Shown here one piece after another: positions 9,914 to 17,362 of a DNA stretch of 64,000 nucleotides; the first letter of the stretch is position 1; every line of letters begins with the position of its first letter. The translations under genes and the position numbers were made by a program. Under the pieces are notes generated by a model. The model saw only the letters and a list, made by a program, of their open reading frames with translations, did no database searches and had not been told where the DNA came from. The DNA is from Candidatus Epulonipiscium fishelsonii (GTDB lineage: Bacteria > Bacillota > Clostridia > Lachnospirales > Cellulosilyticaceae): assembly GCA_001983455.1 (NCBI GenBank), contig LJDB01000045.1, forward strand, positions 1-64,000, in the 5' to 3' direction.

Positions 9914-10372
9914 TTGGAATTATGGCAAACAATACTTATATGGGTTATAGTAATAGGTCTTGCTCTTTTCGGGTTACACATTTGGGGTAAACGCTTGAAA
10001 AAAAGGTATGACGAACAACAACAACTTATAAATCAATACAAACAAACTGTTCAAATTTTTGTTATAGATAAGAAAAAAGATAAACCTGAAAATTTAAAAT
10101 TACCAAAGCAAATTAAAGAACAAATTCCAAAAATGTATCAGAAAAGAAAGATGCCTGTTATTATAGCTAAAATTGGTTCTCAAATTCAGACTTTGATGTG
10201 CGACGAAAATGTATATAATAACATTCCAATAAAAAAACAAGTTAAAGTGGAAATGGCTGGAGTTTTAGTTGTGGGTATAGTATCTGGAAAACTGGCCCAG
10301 CCAGAAAAAATTGGATTCAAACAAAAAATGCAGAATAAATTAAAAAACATACAAAATAAAAATAATGAGTAG
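9914..10372 (+). CDS. Small membrane-anchored protein of unknown function
   Basis: 152 residues. One transmembrane helix (about residues 5-23) is followed by a basic, soluble domain of roughly 130 residues with short beta-strand-like segments (QTVQIFVIDKKK, KMPVIIAKIGSQIQTLMC, VEMAGVLVVGIVSG) and a Lys/Asn/Gln-rich tail. I do not recognise a family. The start is TTG at 9914 with AGGTGA at 9901-9906. It sits 74 bases after fapA and is followed by a hairpin, so it may be co-transcribed with fapA. Confidence 0.75.
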   Translation: MELWQTILIWVIVIGLALFGLHIWGKRLKKRYDEQQQLINQYKQTVQIFVIDKKKDKPENLKLPKQIKEQIPKMYQKRKMPVIIAKIGSQIQTLMCDENVYNNIPIKKQVKVEMAGVLVVGIVSGKLAQPEKIGFKQKMQNKLKNIQNKNNE

Positions 10373-10386
10373 ATCTGTTATTTTAC

Positions 10387-10405
10387 GGGCGGACACTGTT
10401 CGCCC
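10387..10405. terminator. Hairpin after the small membrane protein gene
   Basis: GGGCGGACA and TGTTCGCCC pair (one G-U) around a single C. It lies inside the upstream extension of the next open frame, which argues that the extension is not coding. Only a short T run follows. Confidence 0.6.
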
Positions 10406-10445
10406 TTATGTACAATGCATATTAAGACCTAAAACTGGAGGAAAA

Positions 10446-11285
10446 ATGAGTATCATATTTAGTTATTTAAGTAGATTAAAAAAGAGAATAGATTTGCATG
10501 AAGTTGAAGCAAGAAGTGCTCAGATGACATATTATTGGATACTCTCTTTTTTTCCATTTTTGCTTATGATTATCAATATTTTATCTTATACTTCTGTTGG
10601 TCAAGATGATTTTCTAAGCTATATAGCTAGTTTTATGCCAGATGCCTTAGAGTCGTTGGTAAAAAATACTCTTACACAGATTGTATCATATAGAAGTACC
10701 GCTGGAGTTTATTTTGGAGCAGTTGCAGCAATACTATCAATATCTACTTCAGTAAATGTACTTAGTAGGGGAATTTATCTTGCTTATAATATTGCTGATG
10801 AAAGAAATTTTATAGTTAAAAATATCATGGGTATAATATACGCATTTTTACTTATTGTATTAATAATTATAATGATGATATCTGTTGTCTTTGGAAAAAC
10901 AATCGGTTTATTAATTTTAGAATATGCTTTGGGCAATTACCCACGATATTATGCTTTTGTTTGGGATATAAGCAGATGGATAATTTCATGGAGTTTATTA
11001 ATTTTGGGTGCTAAAATAATTCATAATGTAATTCCAAAAAGACGCATTGGAGATTGTAATATATGGCCAGGAATTATATTTACAGCAATAGGCTGGCACA
11101 TATTTTCGTCTGTCTTTGGAATTTATATTGATAATTTTAGTAATTATAATCAGATGTATGGTAGTATTGGTAGTATTTTTATTTTACTTATTTGGCTGTA
11201 TACAAATAGTATGTTAATATTAATTGGAGCAGAAGTAAATGCTTTAATTCATTTGAATAAACAAATGAAAAAAAATATATCATGA
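10446..11285 (+). CDS. YihY/virulence factor BrkB family membrane protein
   Basis: 279 residues with about six hydrophobic helices, the pattern of the YihY/RBN/BrkB (UPF0761) family. Members are inner-membrane proteins once misannotated as ribonuclease BN; function is unsettled. The N-terminal HEVEARSAQMTYYWILSFFPF and C-terminal YGSIGSIFILLIWLY stretches are typical. The open frame reaches back to 10365, but that part contains a hairpin and lacks a ribosome site. ATG 10446 has GGAGG five bases upstream, so I start there. It is followed after 45 bases by mbl. Confidence 0.85.
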   Translation: MSIIFSYLSRLKKRIDLHEVEARSAQMTYYWILSFFPFLLMIINILSYTSVGQDDFLSYIASFMPDALESLVKNTLTQIVSYRSTAGVYFGAVAAILSISTSVNVLSRGIYLAYNIADERNFIVKNIMGIIYAFLLIVLIIIMMISVVFGKTIGLLILEYALGNYPRYYAFVWDISRWIISWSLLILGAKIIHNVIPKRRIGDCNIWPGIIFTAIGWHIFSSVFGIYIDNFSNYNQMYGSIGSIFILLIWLYTNSMLILIGAEVNALIHLNKQMKKNIS

Positions 11286-11330
11286 GGTAAGATTACCTTT
11301 TATCACCAACATTAAGGAGTTGAAAATATT

Positions 11331-12341
11331 ATGTTTCCTATGGGAACAGATATAGGAATTGATCTAGGAACCTCATCAGTATTAGTTTATAGCAAAGGAC
11401 AAGGGATAGTTCTTAAAGAAGCATCTATTGTTGCAGTTAAGGAAAATACTAACGAAATTTTTTCTATTGGAGAAGATGCAAAAAAAATGTGGGGCAAAAC
11501 CCCTTTTAATATAAAAACTATTAAGCCTCTAAGAAATGGGGTAATATCAAACTATGAAGCCACAGAACAGATGCTAAGATATTGTATAAAAAAATCTGTT
11601 GGGAGAAAACTTGTTCGTCCACGCATAGCCGTGTGCATTCCATCAGTTGTAACTGAGGTTGAAAGAAAAGCAGTTGAGGATGCTACAAAACAAGCTGGTG
11701 CAAGAATAGTTGAAATAATTGAAGAACCAATAGCTGCCGCAATTGGAGCAGGTATTGATATATCAAAACCTGCTGGTAATATGGTTGTTGATATTGGAGG
11801 GGGAACTACAGATATTGCTGTTATTTCTCTTGGGGGGTCTGTTGTAAAATACTCATTAAAGATAGCAGGTGATGCATTTGATGATGCCATTATTAAATAT
11901 GTACGAAACAAATACAATATAATAATTGGAGATATTACAGCTGAGAAAGTTAAAATAACCGTTGGTTCTGTATTTAAAATTGATGATATGCCACAAGAAG
12001 TGGAAATAAAAGGAATATATTTAGTTAATGGCTTGCCAAAAAAAATTTTTTTAACCAACCATGAGATCCGAGACATCTTGCAAGATCAGGCTTCCGCAAT
12101 AATTGAAGCTATTTTGAATGTTTTGGAAGTAACACCTCCAGAGCTTTCTGCCGATATATTAAATAAGGGTATTCTATTGACTGGTGGAGGAAGTCTTATG
12201 AGAGGTTTAAGTGAGCTCATTTCTACGAATACTGGAATAAATGCAACGATAGCCAAAGATGCTTCAAATTGTGTGGCTATTGGCACTGGATTATTTATTG
12301 AATATAAACAAAAAAAAAATTTTTGGGGGAAAAAAATATGA
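11331..12341 (+). CDS. mbl: MreB/Mbl family rod-shape actin homologue
   Basis: 336 residues. A bacterial actin that polymerises under the membrane and directs side-wall peptidoglycan synthesis. Actin-fold nucleotide motifs are present: DIGIDLGTSSVLVY near residues 7-20 (phosphate 1), VVDIGGGTTDIAVISLGG about 149-166 (phosphate 2), and LLTGGGSLMRGL near 283-294 (adenosine). The MreB hallmark EEPIAAAIGAG is present. The next gene is flhO, as in the Bacillus subtilis mbl-flhO-flhP order, which favours Mbl over MreB; mreCD are absent here. AAGGAG lies upstream of the ATG. The stop overlaps the flhO start as ATGA, indicating coupled translation. Confidence 0.9.
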   Translation: MFPMGTDIGIDLGTSSVLVYSKGQGIVLKEASIVAVKENTNEIFSIGEDAKKMWGKTPFNIKTIKPLRNGVISNYEATEQMLRYCIKKSVGRKLVRPRIAVCIPSVVTEVERKAVEDATKQAGARIVEIIEEPIAAAIGAGIDISKPAGNMVVDIGGGTTDIAVISLGGSVVKYSLKIAGDAFDDAIIKYVRNKYNIIIGDITAEKVKITVGSVFKIDDMPQEVEIKGIYLVNGLPKKIFLTNHEIRDILQDQASAIIEAILNVLEVTPPELSADILNKGILLTGGGSLMRGLSELISTNTGINATIAKDASNCVAIGTGLFIEYKQKKNFWGKKI

Positions 12342-13105
12342 TAAGGGGATTATATACGGCAGCAACTGCAATGAATGTACAGATGACTCGTATGGATTTA
12401 GTTTCAAATGATTTAGCAAATGTAAACACAACTGGATATAAAAAAGATTTTGCGGTAATTTCTTCCTTTGAAGAAGAGCTTTTATATAGGATGAAAGATA
12501 TTGAAAATAACAAACCAAACAATAAAACAATTGGGTATATTTCTCCAGGAGCAAGAGTTGAAGACATCTATACCCAGTTTACCCAGGCATCATTTATGGA
12601 AACTGGGGATTTAAATAACTTTGCCATTGAAGGGGAGGGATTTTTTCAGGTTCAAACCCCTAATGGATTGAGGTATACACGTGATGGTAACTTTTCAATT
12701 AATGAAGTAGGGTCTTTAGTTACTAAGGAAGGATATGCCGTAATGGGTGAAAATGGACCAATAGAGTTAGGTCAAGAATTTTTCAGTTCAAACACAGACA
12801 TGGTAGTTGACCGCACGGGAAATATTAGGGTAGGACTAGAAAATATAGATAAACTTGTTGTTGTCAACTTTGAAGAACCTCAAGCATTGCTTAAGCAAGG
12901 AGATAACCTATATATCTCTGAAGAAGAAGGTATTCCTGTAAATTCAAGAATACATCAAGGATATCTTGAAGTATCAAATGTAAATGCTGTTGAAGCAATG
13001 GTTGATATGATTACTATATCAAGAGCATATGAAATGAGTCAAAAAATGATACAAGTACATGATCAACTTTTAGGTAAAGCAGTAACCGAAATAGGTAAAG
13101 CATAG
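12338..13105 (+). CDS. flhO: Flagellar hook-basal body protein FlhO (FlgF/FlgG family)
   Basis: 255 residues. A distal-rod family protein of the flagellar basal body, exported by the flagellar type III system without a cleaved signal. It has the N-terminal rod motif SNDLANVNTTGYKKDF, a central GEGFFQVQTPNGLRYTRDG region, and the C-terminal coiled coil SNVNAVEAMVDMITISRAYE shared by FlgF, FlgG and FlgE. An in-frame TTG at 12323 exists, but ATG 12338 lies behind GGGGGA and overlaps the mbl stop by four bases, so I use it. A 106-base gap containing a perfect hairpin separates it from flhP. Confidence 0.92.
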   Translation: MIRGLYTAATAMNVQMTRMDLVSNDLANVNTTGYKKDFAVISSFEEELLYRMKDIENNKPNNKTIGYISPGARVEDIYTQFTQASFMETGDLNNFAIEGEGFFQVQTPNGLRYTRDGNFSINEVGSLVTKEGYAVMGENGPIELGQEFFSSNTDMVVDRTGNIRVGLENIDKLVVVNFEEPQALLKQGDNLYISEEEGIPVNSRIHQGYLEVSNVNAVEAMVDMITISRAYEMSQKMIQVHDQLLGKAVTEIGKA

Positions 13106-13152
13106 AATAAACATAATTTACATATATACATAAATCACGAATAATACATAGG

Positions 13153-13173
13153 AAGGCAAACATAGTTTGCCTT
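13153..13173. other. Inverted repeat between flhO and flhP
   Basis: AAGGCAAAC and GTTTGCCTT form a perfect nine-base stem with an ATA loop. No T-tract follows, so it is more likely an mRNA processing or stability element than a full terminator. Confidence 0.6.
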
Positions 13174-13211
13174 AAGCTAGTGGGAATTAATATAATAGGG
13201 GGAATTTTATT

Positions 13212-14036
13212 ATGATGAGAGCACTTTGGACAGCAGCAGCAGGAATGACAGCACAACAATTTCAAGTAGATACTATATCAAATAATATGGCAAACGTTGA
13301 TACATTAGGATTTAAGCAAGAAAATGTAAGTTTTAAAAGCTTATTATATCAAACAATTGAACAACCAGTTAATGCAAACCCAATCAGTCCTATGCAAGTT
13401 GGACATGGAGTTCGTGTTGGTAGTGTTACAAGAGCTTTTGATCAAGGGATACTTACAACAACTGGTGACGTTTTAGATTTAGCAATTGAAGGAGAAGGAT
13501 TTTTTGCTTTATCTGATCCTTCTTATTCTACAGAAGACCAGGAAGGTATAATATATACTAGGGATGGTAGTTTTAAATTAGCAAATACTCAAGGAGCAGG
13601 ATACGCCTTAGTATCATCCAATGCAAAACCAGTTTTATCTATTGGAGGAGAACCTATTGTTTTTGACCCTGATATAAATACTACAACTTTAAGTATTAGT
13701 CGAGATGGAATTATAAGTTGGACTAATGAAGCTGGCGTAATTGAAGAGCTTGATCAACTTATGGTAGTCCAATTTCCTAATACACCAGGCTTAGAGGCAG
13801 TAGGTGAAAACGCATATATTCCAACAGGAGCATCTGGAGAGCCTTTGCTTGAATCGGAAGATGAATCATTAATTCAAAGTAAAATTCAATCTGGTGTTTT
13901 AGAAGAATCCAATGTAAATATTGCAACTGCAATGGTCGACTTAATTGTAGCACAGCGTGCTTATGAAATGAACTCAACTGCCATAAAAACAGCTGACACT
14001 ATGTTACAACAAGCAAACGAATTAAAACGAGTATAA
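13212..14036 (+). CDS. flhP: Flagellar hook-basal body protein FlhP (FlgG-like)
   Basis: 274 residues, the second FlgF/FlgG-type rod protein. It carries the N-terminal rod motif SNNMANVDTLGFKQ, the internal IEGEGFFAL and YTRDGSFKL motifs, and the C-terminal SNVNIATAMVDLIVAQRAYE coiled coil ending in ANELKR. It should build the distal rod between the MS ring and hook. AGGGGGA sits eight bases before the first of two adjacent ATGs (13212 and 13215); I take the first. The FlgJ-like gene follows 35 bases later, so flhO, flhP and that gene form one rod-assembly group behind mbl. Confidence 0.92.
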   Translation: MMRALWTAAAGMTAQQFQVDTISNNMANVDTLGFKQENVSFKSLLYQTIEQPVNANPISPMQVGHGVRVGSVTRAFDQGILTTTGDVLDLAIEGEGFFALSDPSYSTEDQEGIIYTRDGSFKLANTQGAGYALVSSNAKPVLSIGGEPIVFDPDINTTTLSISRDGIISWTNEAGVIEELDQLMVVQFPNTPGLEAVGENAYIPTGASGEPLLESEDESLIQSKIQSGVLEESNVNIATAMVDLIVAQRAYEMNSTAIKTADTMLQQANELKRV

Positions 14037-14071
14037 TATAGTTAAACAATAATTACTGGAGGGAAATACTT

Positions 14072-14434
14072 ATGACTATAACTGGTTTAGCTCAATCTCA
14101 AGCTATAATGCAACAACAGCAACAACAAATGGAAGCAACTGGGTTTGAAAATATTTTGAAAGGCGCAATGGAAACTAAAGATGATGCCGAACTTATGGAA
14201 GCCTGTCAAAAAGTTGAATCATATTTTTTAAGCACAATCTTTAAACAAATGAAATCTTCTATTCAAAGTGATAATCCACTGATTGAAAAGGGTGAATATG
14301 AAGAAACCTTTGAAGATATGTTAACTGACACACAAGTTGATGGCATGATAAGTGCTGGAGGAGTTGGTCTAGCCGAAATGATGTACAAACAACTTTCAAG
14401 AGAAACTGTAAGTAAAATTGATACTTCTTTATAA
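14072..14434 (+). CDS. FlgJ N-terminal-like rod-binding protein
   Basis: 120 residues. It matches the rod-binding half of FlgJ: a variable Gln-rich N-terminus, then KVESYFLSTIFKQMKSSI, the YEETFEDMLTDTQVDGM segment and GVGLAEMMYKQL at the end. It lacks the muramidase domain of enterobacterial FlgJ, which is normal in Gram-positive bacteria. It should cap or scaffold rod assembly. GGAGGG precedes the ATG. It ends the flagellar block and is followed by a strong terminator. Confidence 0.88.
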   Translation: MTITGLAQSQAIMQQQQQQMEATGFENILKGAMETKDDAELMEACQKVESYFLSTIFKQMKSSIQSDNPLIEKGEYEETFEDMLTDTQVDGMISAGGVGLAEMMYKQLSRETVSKIDTSL

Positions 14435-14452
14435 AAATTATATTGAAATTTG

Positions 14453-14477
14453 GGGGAGAACACTGTTCTCCCCTTTT
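14453..14477 (+). terminator. Rho-independent terminator of the flagellar block
   Basis: GGGGAGAAC, loop ACT, GTTCTCCCC, then TTTT: a perfect nine-base stem 18 bases after the FlgJ-like stop codon. Confidence 0.85.
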
Positions 14478-14479
14478 GC

Positions 14480-14627
14480 ATTTATTCAATAACGATGCCT
14501 GTACATTTCATTGGAACACCCTTTGCAAGAGAATCACCAACTGGACAATGTTGTTCAACAAAGGCTACGAATTCTCTAGAAAACCTTTTCTTACTGGTGC
14601 TTTATCCCTTTCTATTTCTCCCTGAAC
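14480..14627 (-). pseudogene. Decayed 3' fragment of an OsmC-family gene
   Basis: Read on the minus strand, the first 90 or so bases encode the last 30 residues of an OsmC-like protein, nearly identical to the C-terminus of the intact gene at 21026-21466 (shared HCPVGDSLA, GVPMKCTGIVIE and stop). Beyond that, about 45 bases are missing relative to the intact copy and the match resumes briefly (TCTAGAAA, CCTTTTCTTA) before fading near 14627. There is no start or N-terminal half, so it cannot be functional. Its position just left of the NifH-like operon, with the intact copy just right, makes it a boundary marker. Confidence 0.85.
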
Positions 14628-14691
14628 CTACCCCCTCTAAAAAAAGTACAATTTAAATTCTTTAATGCAAAAAAATATTTTAAATAAACTA

Positions 14692-14720
14692 TTGACAAAT
14701 ATTAATATTTATATTATGAT
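14692..14720 (+). promoter_or_regulatory. Near-consensus sigma-A promoter of the NifH-like operon
   Basis: TTGACA (14692-14697), exactly 17 bases, TATGAT (14715-14720), about 70 bases before the first start codon. It is the best promoter match I found in the window. The -10 overlaps a palindromic operator. Confidence 0.8.
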
Positions 14721-14756
14721 ACTAAATATCATTTATATTATGATACTAGATGTCAT
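14716..14756 (+). promoter_or_regulatory. Two tandem Fur-like operator palindromes
   Basis: ATGATACTAAATATCAT at 14716-14732 is a perfect palindrome apart from its centre. A second copy, ATGATACTAGATGTCAT at 14740-14756, has one arm mismatch. Centres are 24 bases apart and the 18-base string ATTTATATTATGATACTA is repeated with the same period. Written as TGATACT-A-AATATCA, the first site matches the 7-1-7 Fur consensus TGATAAT-N-ATTATCA at 12 of 14 positions. The sites overlap the -10 and the likely transcription start, as expected for repression. Regulator identity (Fur, PerR or another metal sensor) is inference. Confidence 0.65.
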
Positions 14757-14789
14757 TTAATTTTAAATATTAATTTTAAGGAGCAAAAT

Positions 14790-15548
14790 ATGAAAAAAAT
14801 AGCAATTTACGGAAAAGGTGGCATAGGAAAATCCACAACAACATCTAATTTATCTGCAGCCCTTTCAATGAAAGGTTATAAAGTTATGCAAATGGGATGT
14901 GATCCAAAGGCAGATTCAGTTAAAGGTCTGATGAATGGCAAAAAAATTCCTACTGTATTAGACCAGCTAAAAGAGAAAGGCGATAATTTAACTTTGCAGG
15001 ATATAGTATTTGAAGGATACAACGGAATATTATGTGTTGAGTCTGGAGGGCCAACTCCAGGAATTGGTTGTGCTGGACGTGGAATTATTTCGGCTTTTGA
15101 AGAACTAGAGAAATTACAAGCATTTGAACATTATAATCCAGATATAGTAATTTATGATGTATTAGGAGATGTTGTTTGTGGTGGCTTTGCTATGCCAATT
15201 CGTGGTGGATATGCAAAAGACGTATTTATTGTTTCCTCTGGGGAAATGATGGCGTTGTATGCCGCTAGTAATATTGCTTCAGCTATAAAAAATTTTGGTA
15301 AAAGAGGATATGCTTCTTTAAAAGGAATTATACTAAATGCTAAAAACATTGAAAATGAGAAAGAAATTGTGCAAAAAGCATGTGATGAAATCGGAAGTAG
15401 TATATTATCATATATTCCACGTTCAAACGATATTCAAACAGCTGAACATAGAGGCGGAACAGTCTTTGAATTTTTAGACGAATCCATTATGAAAGATACA
15501 TATTTAGAACTAGCAGATAAAGTTTTAGAAAATAGTGAGGATGTATAA
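14790..15548 (+). CDS. NifH-like iron-protein ATPase (nitrogenase/BchL superfamily)
   Basis: 252 residues. An ATP-dependent electron donor homologous to nitrogenase iron protein and to BchL/ChlL. The P-loop is GKGGIGKST (residues 8-16), the switch I-like segment is MGCDPKAD (35-42), and the two cysteines that bind the intersubunit [4Fe-4S] cluster are C94 in GIGCAGRG and C130 in DVVCGGFAMP. It is shorter than true NifH (about 270-290) and stands with no nifB, nifE or nifN, so it is one of the nitrogenase-like homologues of uncertain role. AAGGAG precedes the ATG. It is first in a six-gene operon and presumably reduces the two component-1-like subunits encoded downstream. Confidence 0.93.
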   Translation: MKKIAIYGKGGIGKSTTTSNLSAALSMKGYKVMQMGCDPKADSVKGLMNGKKIPTVLDQLKEKGDNLTLQDIVFEGYNGILCVESGGPTPGIGCAGRGIISAFEELEKLQAFEHYNPDIVIYDVLGDVVCGGFAMPIRGGYAKDVFIVSSGEMMALYAASNIASAIKNFGKRGYASLKGIILNAKNIENEKEIVQKACDEIGSSILSYIPRSNDIQTAEHRGGTVFEFLDESIMKDTYLELADKVLENSEDV

Positions 15549-15550
15549 TT

Positions 15551-16579
15551 ATGGAAGCTATGGGGGTAAGCAAATTGAAAAAAACCAGTAGTTGGCCCAA
15601 AGTTATTGCTGTATGCACGATACTTATAGTGTTAATTTGTGCTATGAGTTTAGTATCAATAGCAATAGGTAGTGCAGGATATTCAATTCCAAAAATTATA
15701 AATGCTATGCTTTCTGATGAAAATAGTACAATTAAAATTATTGTTATGAACTTAAGGTTACCCAGAGTAATTTTAGCACTTATAGTGGGAGCCTCACTTG
15801 CTGTTGCTGGAGCACTGCTTCAATCTGTTATGGGTAATCCGTTAGCTGACCCAGGATCAATAGGAGTATCAGCAGGTGCAAGTACTGCAGCTATTACTAT
15901 ATTGTTAGTATTTCCACATTTAACTGCTTCAGTGCCTATTTTTGCATTTTTCGGAGCTGGTTTGGCATGTATTCTAATTTTTGTAATGGCCTATGATAAT
16001 GGTATTTCTGCCATAAGAATTATTTTATCAGGGGTTGCAGTTAATAGTGTCCTTGGAGCATATAACTCCTTCTTACAAATGCTAAATTCAGATGATTTAC
16101 AAAATGTATTAGGGTTTTTAAATGGAAGTTTATCAGGACGTTCATGGAACCAAGTGTATATTGCCCTTGCTTATGGTAGTATAGGGTTATTTCTAGGGTT
16201 TTGTTGTATTAAAACGGCTAATTTATTACTTTTAGGAGAAGAAATGGCCAGAAGCTTAGGAGCAAATGTAACTAGGAGCAGGATTTTACTTTCAGCAATA
16301 TCAGCCTTTTTAGCAGCAGCTACAGTTACTGTAGTTGGTATGGTAGGCTTTGTTGGACTTATAGTTCCACACATCTCTAGACTAATTATTGGTTCTGATT
16401 ATAAAGTTTTATTGCCTGTTTGTACATTACTAGGGGGATTAGTACTTTTAGTTGCTGATACAGTTGGTAGAGTACTTATTCAAGGTATGGAAATTCCTGT
16501 TGGAATTGTTATGGCTATGGTAGGAGGACCGTTTTTCTTATATATGTTAAAGAAGAAAGGAAAAGTTTATGGAGGTTAA
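15551..16579 (+). CDS. FecCD/BtuC-family ABC transporter permease
   Basis: 342 residues with about nine or ten hydrophobic helices, the fold of permeases for siderophores, haem and cobalamin. Typical motifs are RLPRVILALIVGASLAVAGALLQ, NPLADPGSIGVSAGAS, and the coupling-helix region AAATVTVVGMVGFVGLIVPH near the C-terminus, followed by RVLIQGMEIPVGIV. It starts two bases after the NifH-like stop, using GAGG just upstream, and its end overlaps the ATPase gene by 11 bases, so translation is likely coupled. Placement between a NifH-like and NifDK-like genes suggests the imported ligand is the substrate of the reductase, or supplies its metal. Confidence 0.92.
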   Translation: MEAMGVSKLKKTSSWPKVIAVCTILIVLICAMSLVSIAIGSAGYSIPKIINAMLSDENSTIKIIVMNLRLPRVILALIVGASLAVAGALLQSVMGNPLADPGSIGVSAGASTAAITILLVFPHLTASVPIFAFFGAGLACILIFVMAYDNGISAIRIILSGVAVNSVLGAYNSFLQMLNSDDLQNVLGFLNGSLSGRSWNQVYIALAYGSIGLFLGFCCIKTANLLLLGEEMARSLGANVTRSRILLSAISAFLAAATVTVVGMVGFVGLIVPHISRLIIGSDYKVLLPVCTLLGGLVLLVADTVGRVLIQGMEIPVGIVMAMVGGPFFLYMLKKKGKVYGG

Positions 16580-17348
16580 AGGAGAAAACGTACGCATTGG
16601 ATATGGTGAACATATTGTTATTGACGAAATTGATATCACTGTAAAAAAAGGAGAAATTACAACTATTATAGGGCCAAATGGCTCTGGGAAATCCACTGTA
16701 CTAAAAGCTTTAACTAGATTATTAGATTTTAAAGTTGGTAATATAAATGTTGACGAAATAGATATTAGAAAAATTGGAAATAAAGAACTAGCAAAAAAAA
16801 TGGGTGTTTTACCTCAAAGACATCAAGCTCCTCCTGATTTTAAGGTAAAAGACTTAGTGGCATTTGGTAGGATGCCATATCAAAAGTGGTTTAACGGAAA
16901 CTCTCCCGAGGATATAGAAATAATTAATTGGGCAATGAAACAAGCTGATATTTATGATCTTCGAGAGAAATCTGTTATGACATGTTCAGGAGGGCAAGCT
17001 CAAAGGGTATGGATTGCTACAGTTTTAGCTCAACAACCACAGATCTTATTTTTGGATGAACCTACAACATTTTTGGACATTTCCTATCAACTTGAAACCA
17101 TGAAACTTTTAAAGAGACTTAACAGAACTTCTGGAATTGGTGTTGTAATGGTGCTTCATGATTTAAGCCATGCCCTTGAAGTAAGCGATAAAATTGTAGT
17201 AATTAAAGATGGAAAAAAATATTCAGAAGGAACTCCTGCTGAGGTGGTAACTCCCACCATGATGAAAGAAGTTTATGGAGTAGATTGTGAAATTGTATTT
17301 GTTCCAGGTAGAACAAACCCTGTTCTTGCCTATGATGAAATAATTTAA
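16569..17348 (+). CDS. ABC transporter ATP-binding protein (FecE/BtuD type)
   Basis: 259 residues. Nucleotide-binding subunit that powers the adjacent permease. Walker A GPNGSGKST at residues 35-43, signature SGGQAQR around 141-147, Walker B ILFLDEP near 158-164 with the catalytic Glu, and the H-loop in MVLHDLSHAL. The GVLPQRHQAPPDFKVKDLVAFGR segment is characteristic of the iron-siderophore/cobalamin group. Its start overlaps the permease by 11 bases. It is followed after 14 bases by the first component-1-like gene. Confidence 0.93.
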   Translation: MEVKGENVRIGYGEHIVIDEIDITVKKGEITTIIGPNGSGKSTVLKALTRLLDFKVGNINVDEIDIRKIGNKELAKKMGVLPQRHQAPPDFKVKDLVAFGRMPYQKWFNGNSPEDIEIINWAMKQADIYDLREKSVMTCSGGQAQRVWIATVLAQQPQILFLDEPTTFLDISYQLETMKLLKRLNRTSGIGVVMVLHDLSHALEVSDKIVVIKDGKKYSEGTPAEVVTPTMMKEVYGVDCEIVFVPGRTNPVLAYDEII

Positions 17349-17362
17349 TTTAAGGAGAAGTT

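Noticed and set aside
10365-10445. Longer N-terminus for the YihY-type protein
   Set aside because: The extension reads through a hairpin and has no ribosome site, while ATG 10446 has GGAGG at ideal spacing.
14443-14656. Two overlapping plus-strand open frames of 60-68 codons between the flagellar block and the NifH-like operon
   Set aside because: They run antisense through the decayed OsmC fragment and through the terminator hairpin; their open state is inherited from the minus-strand gene.
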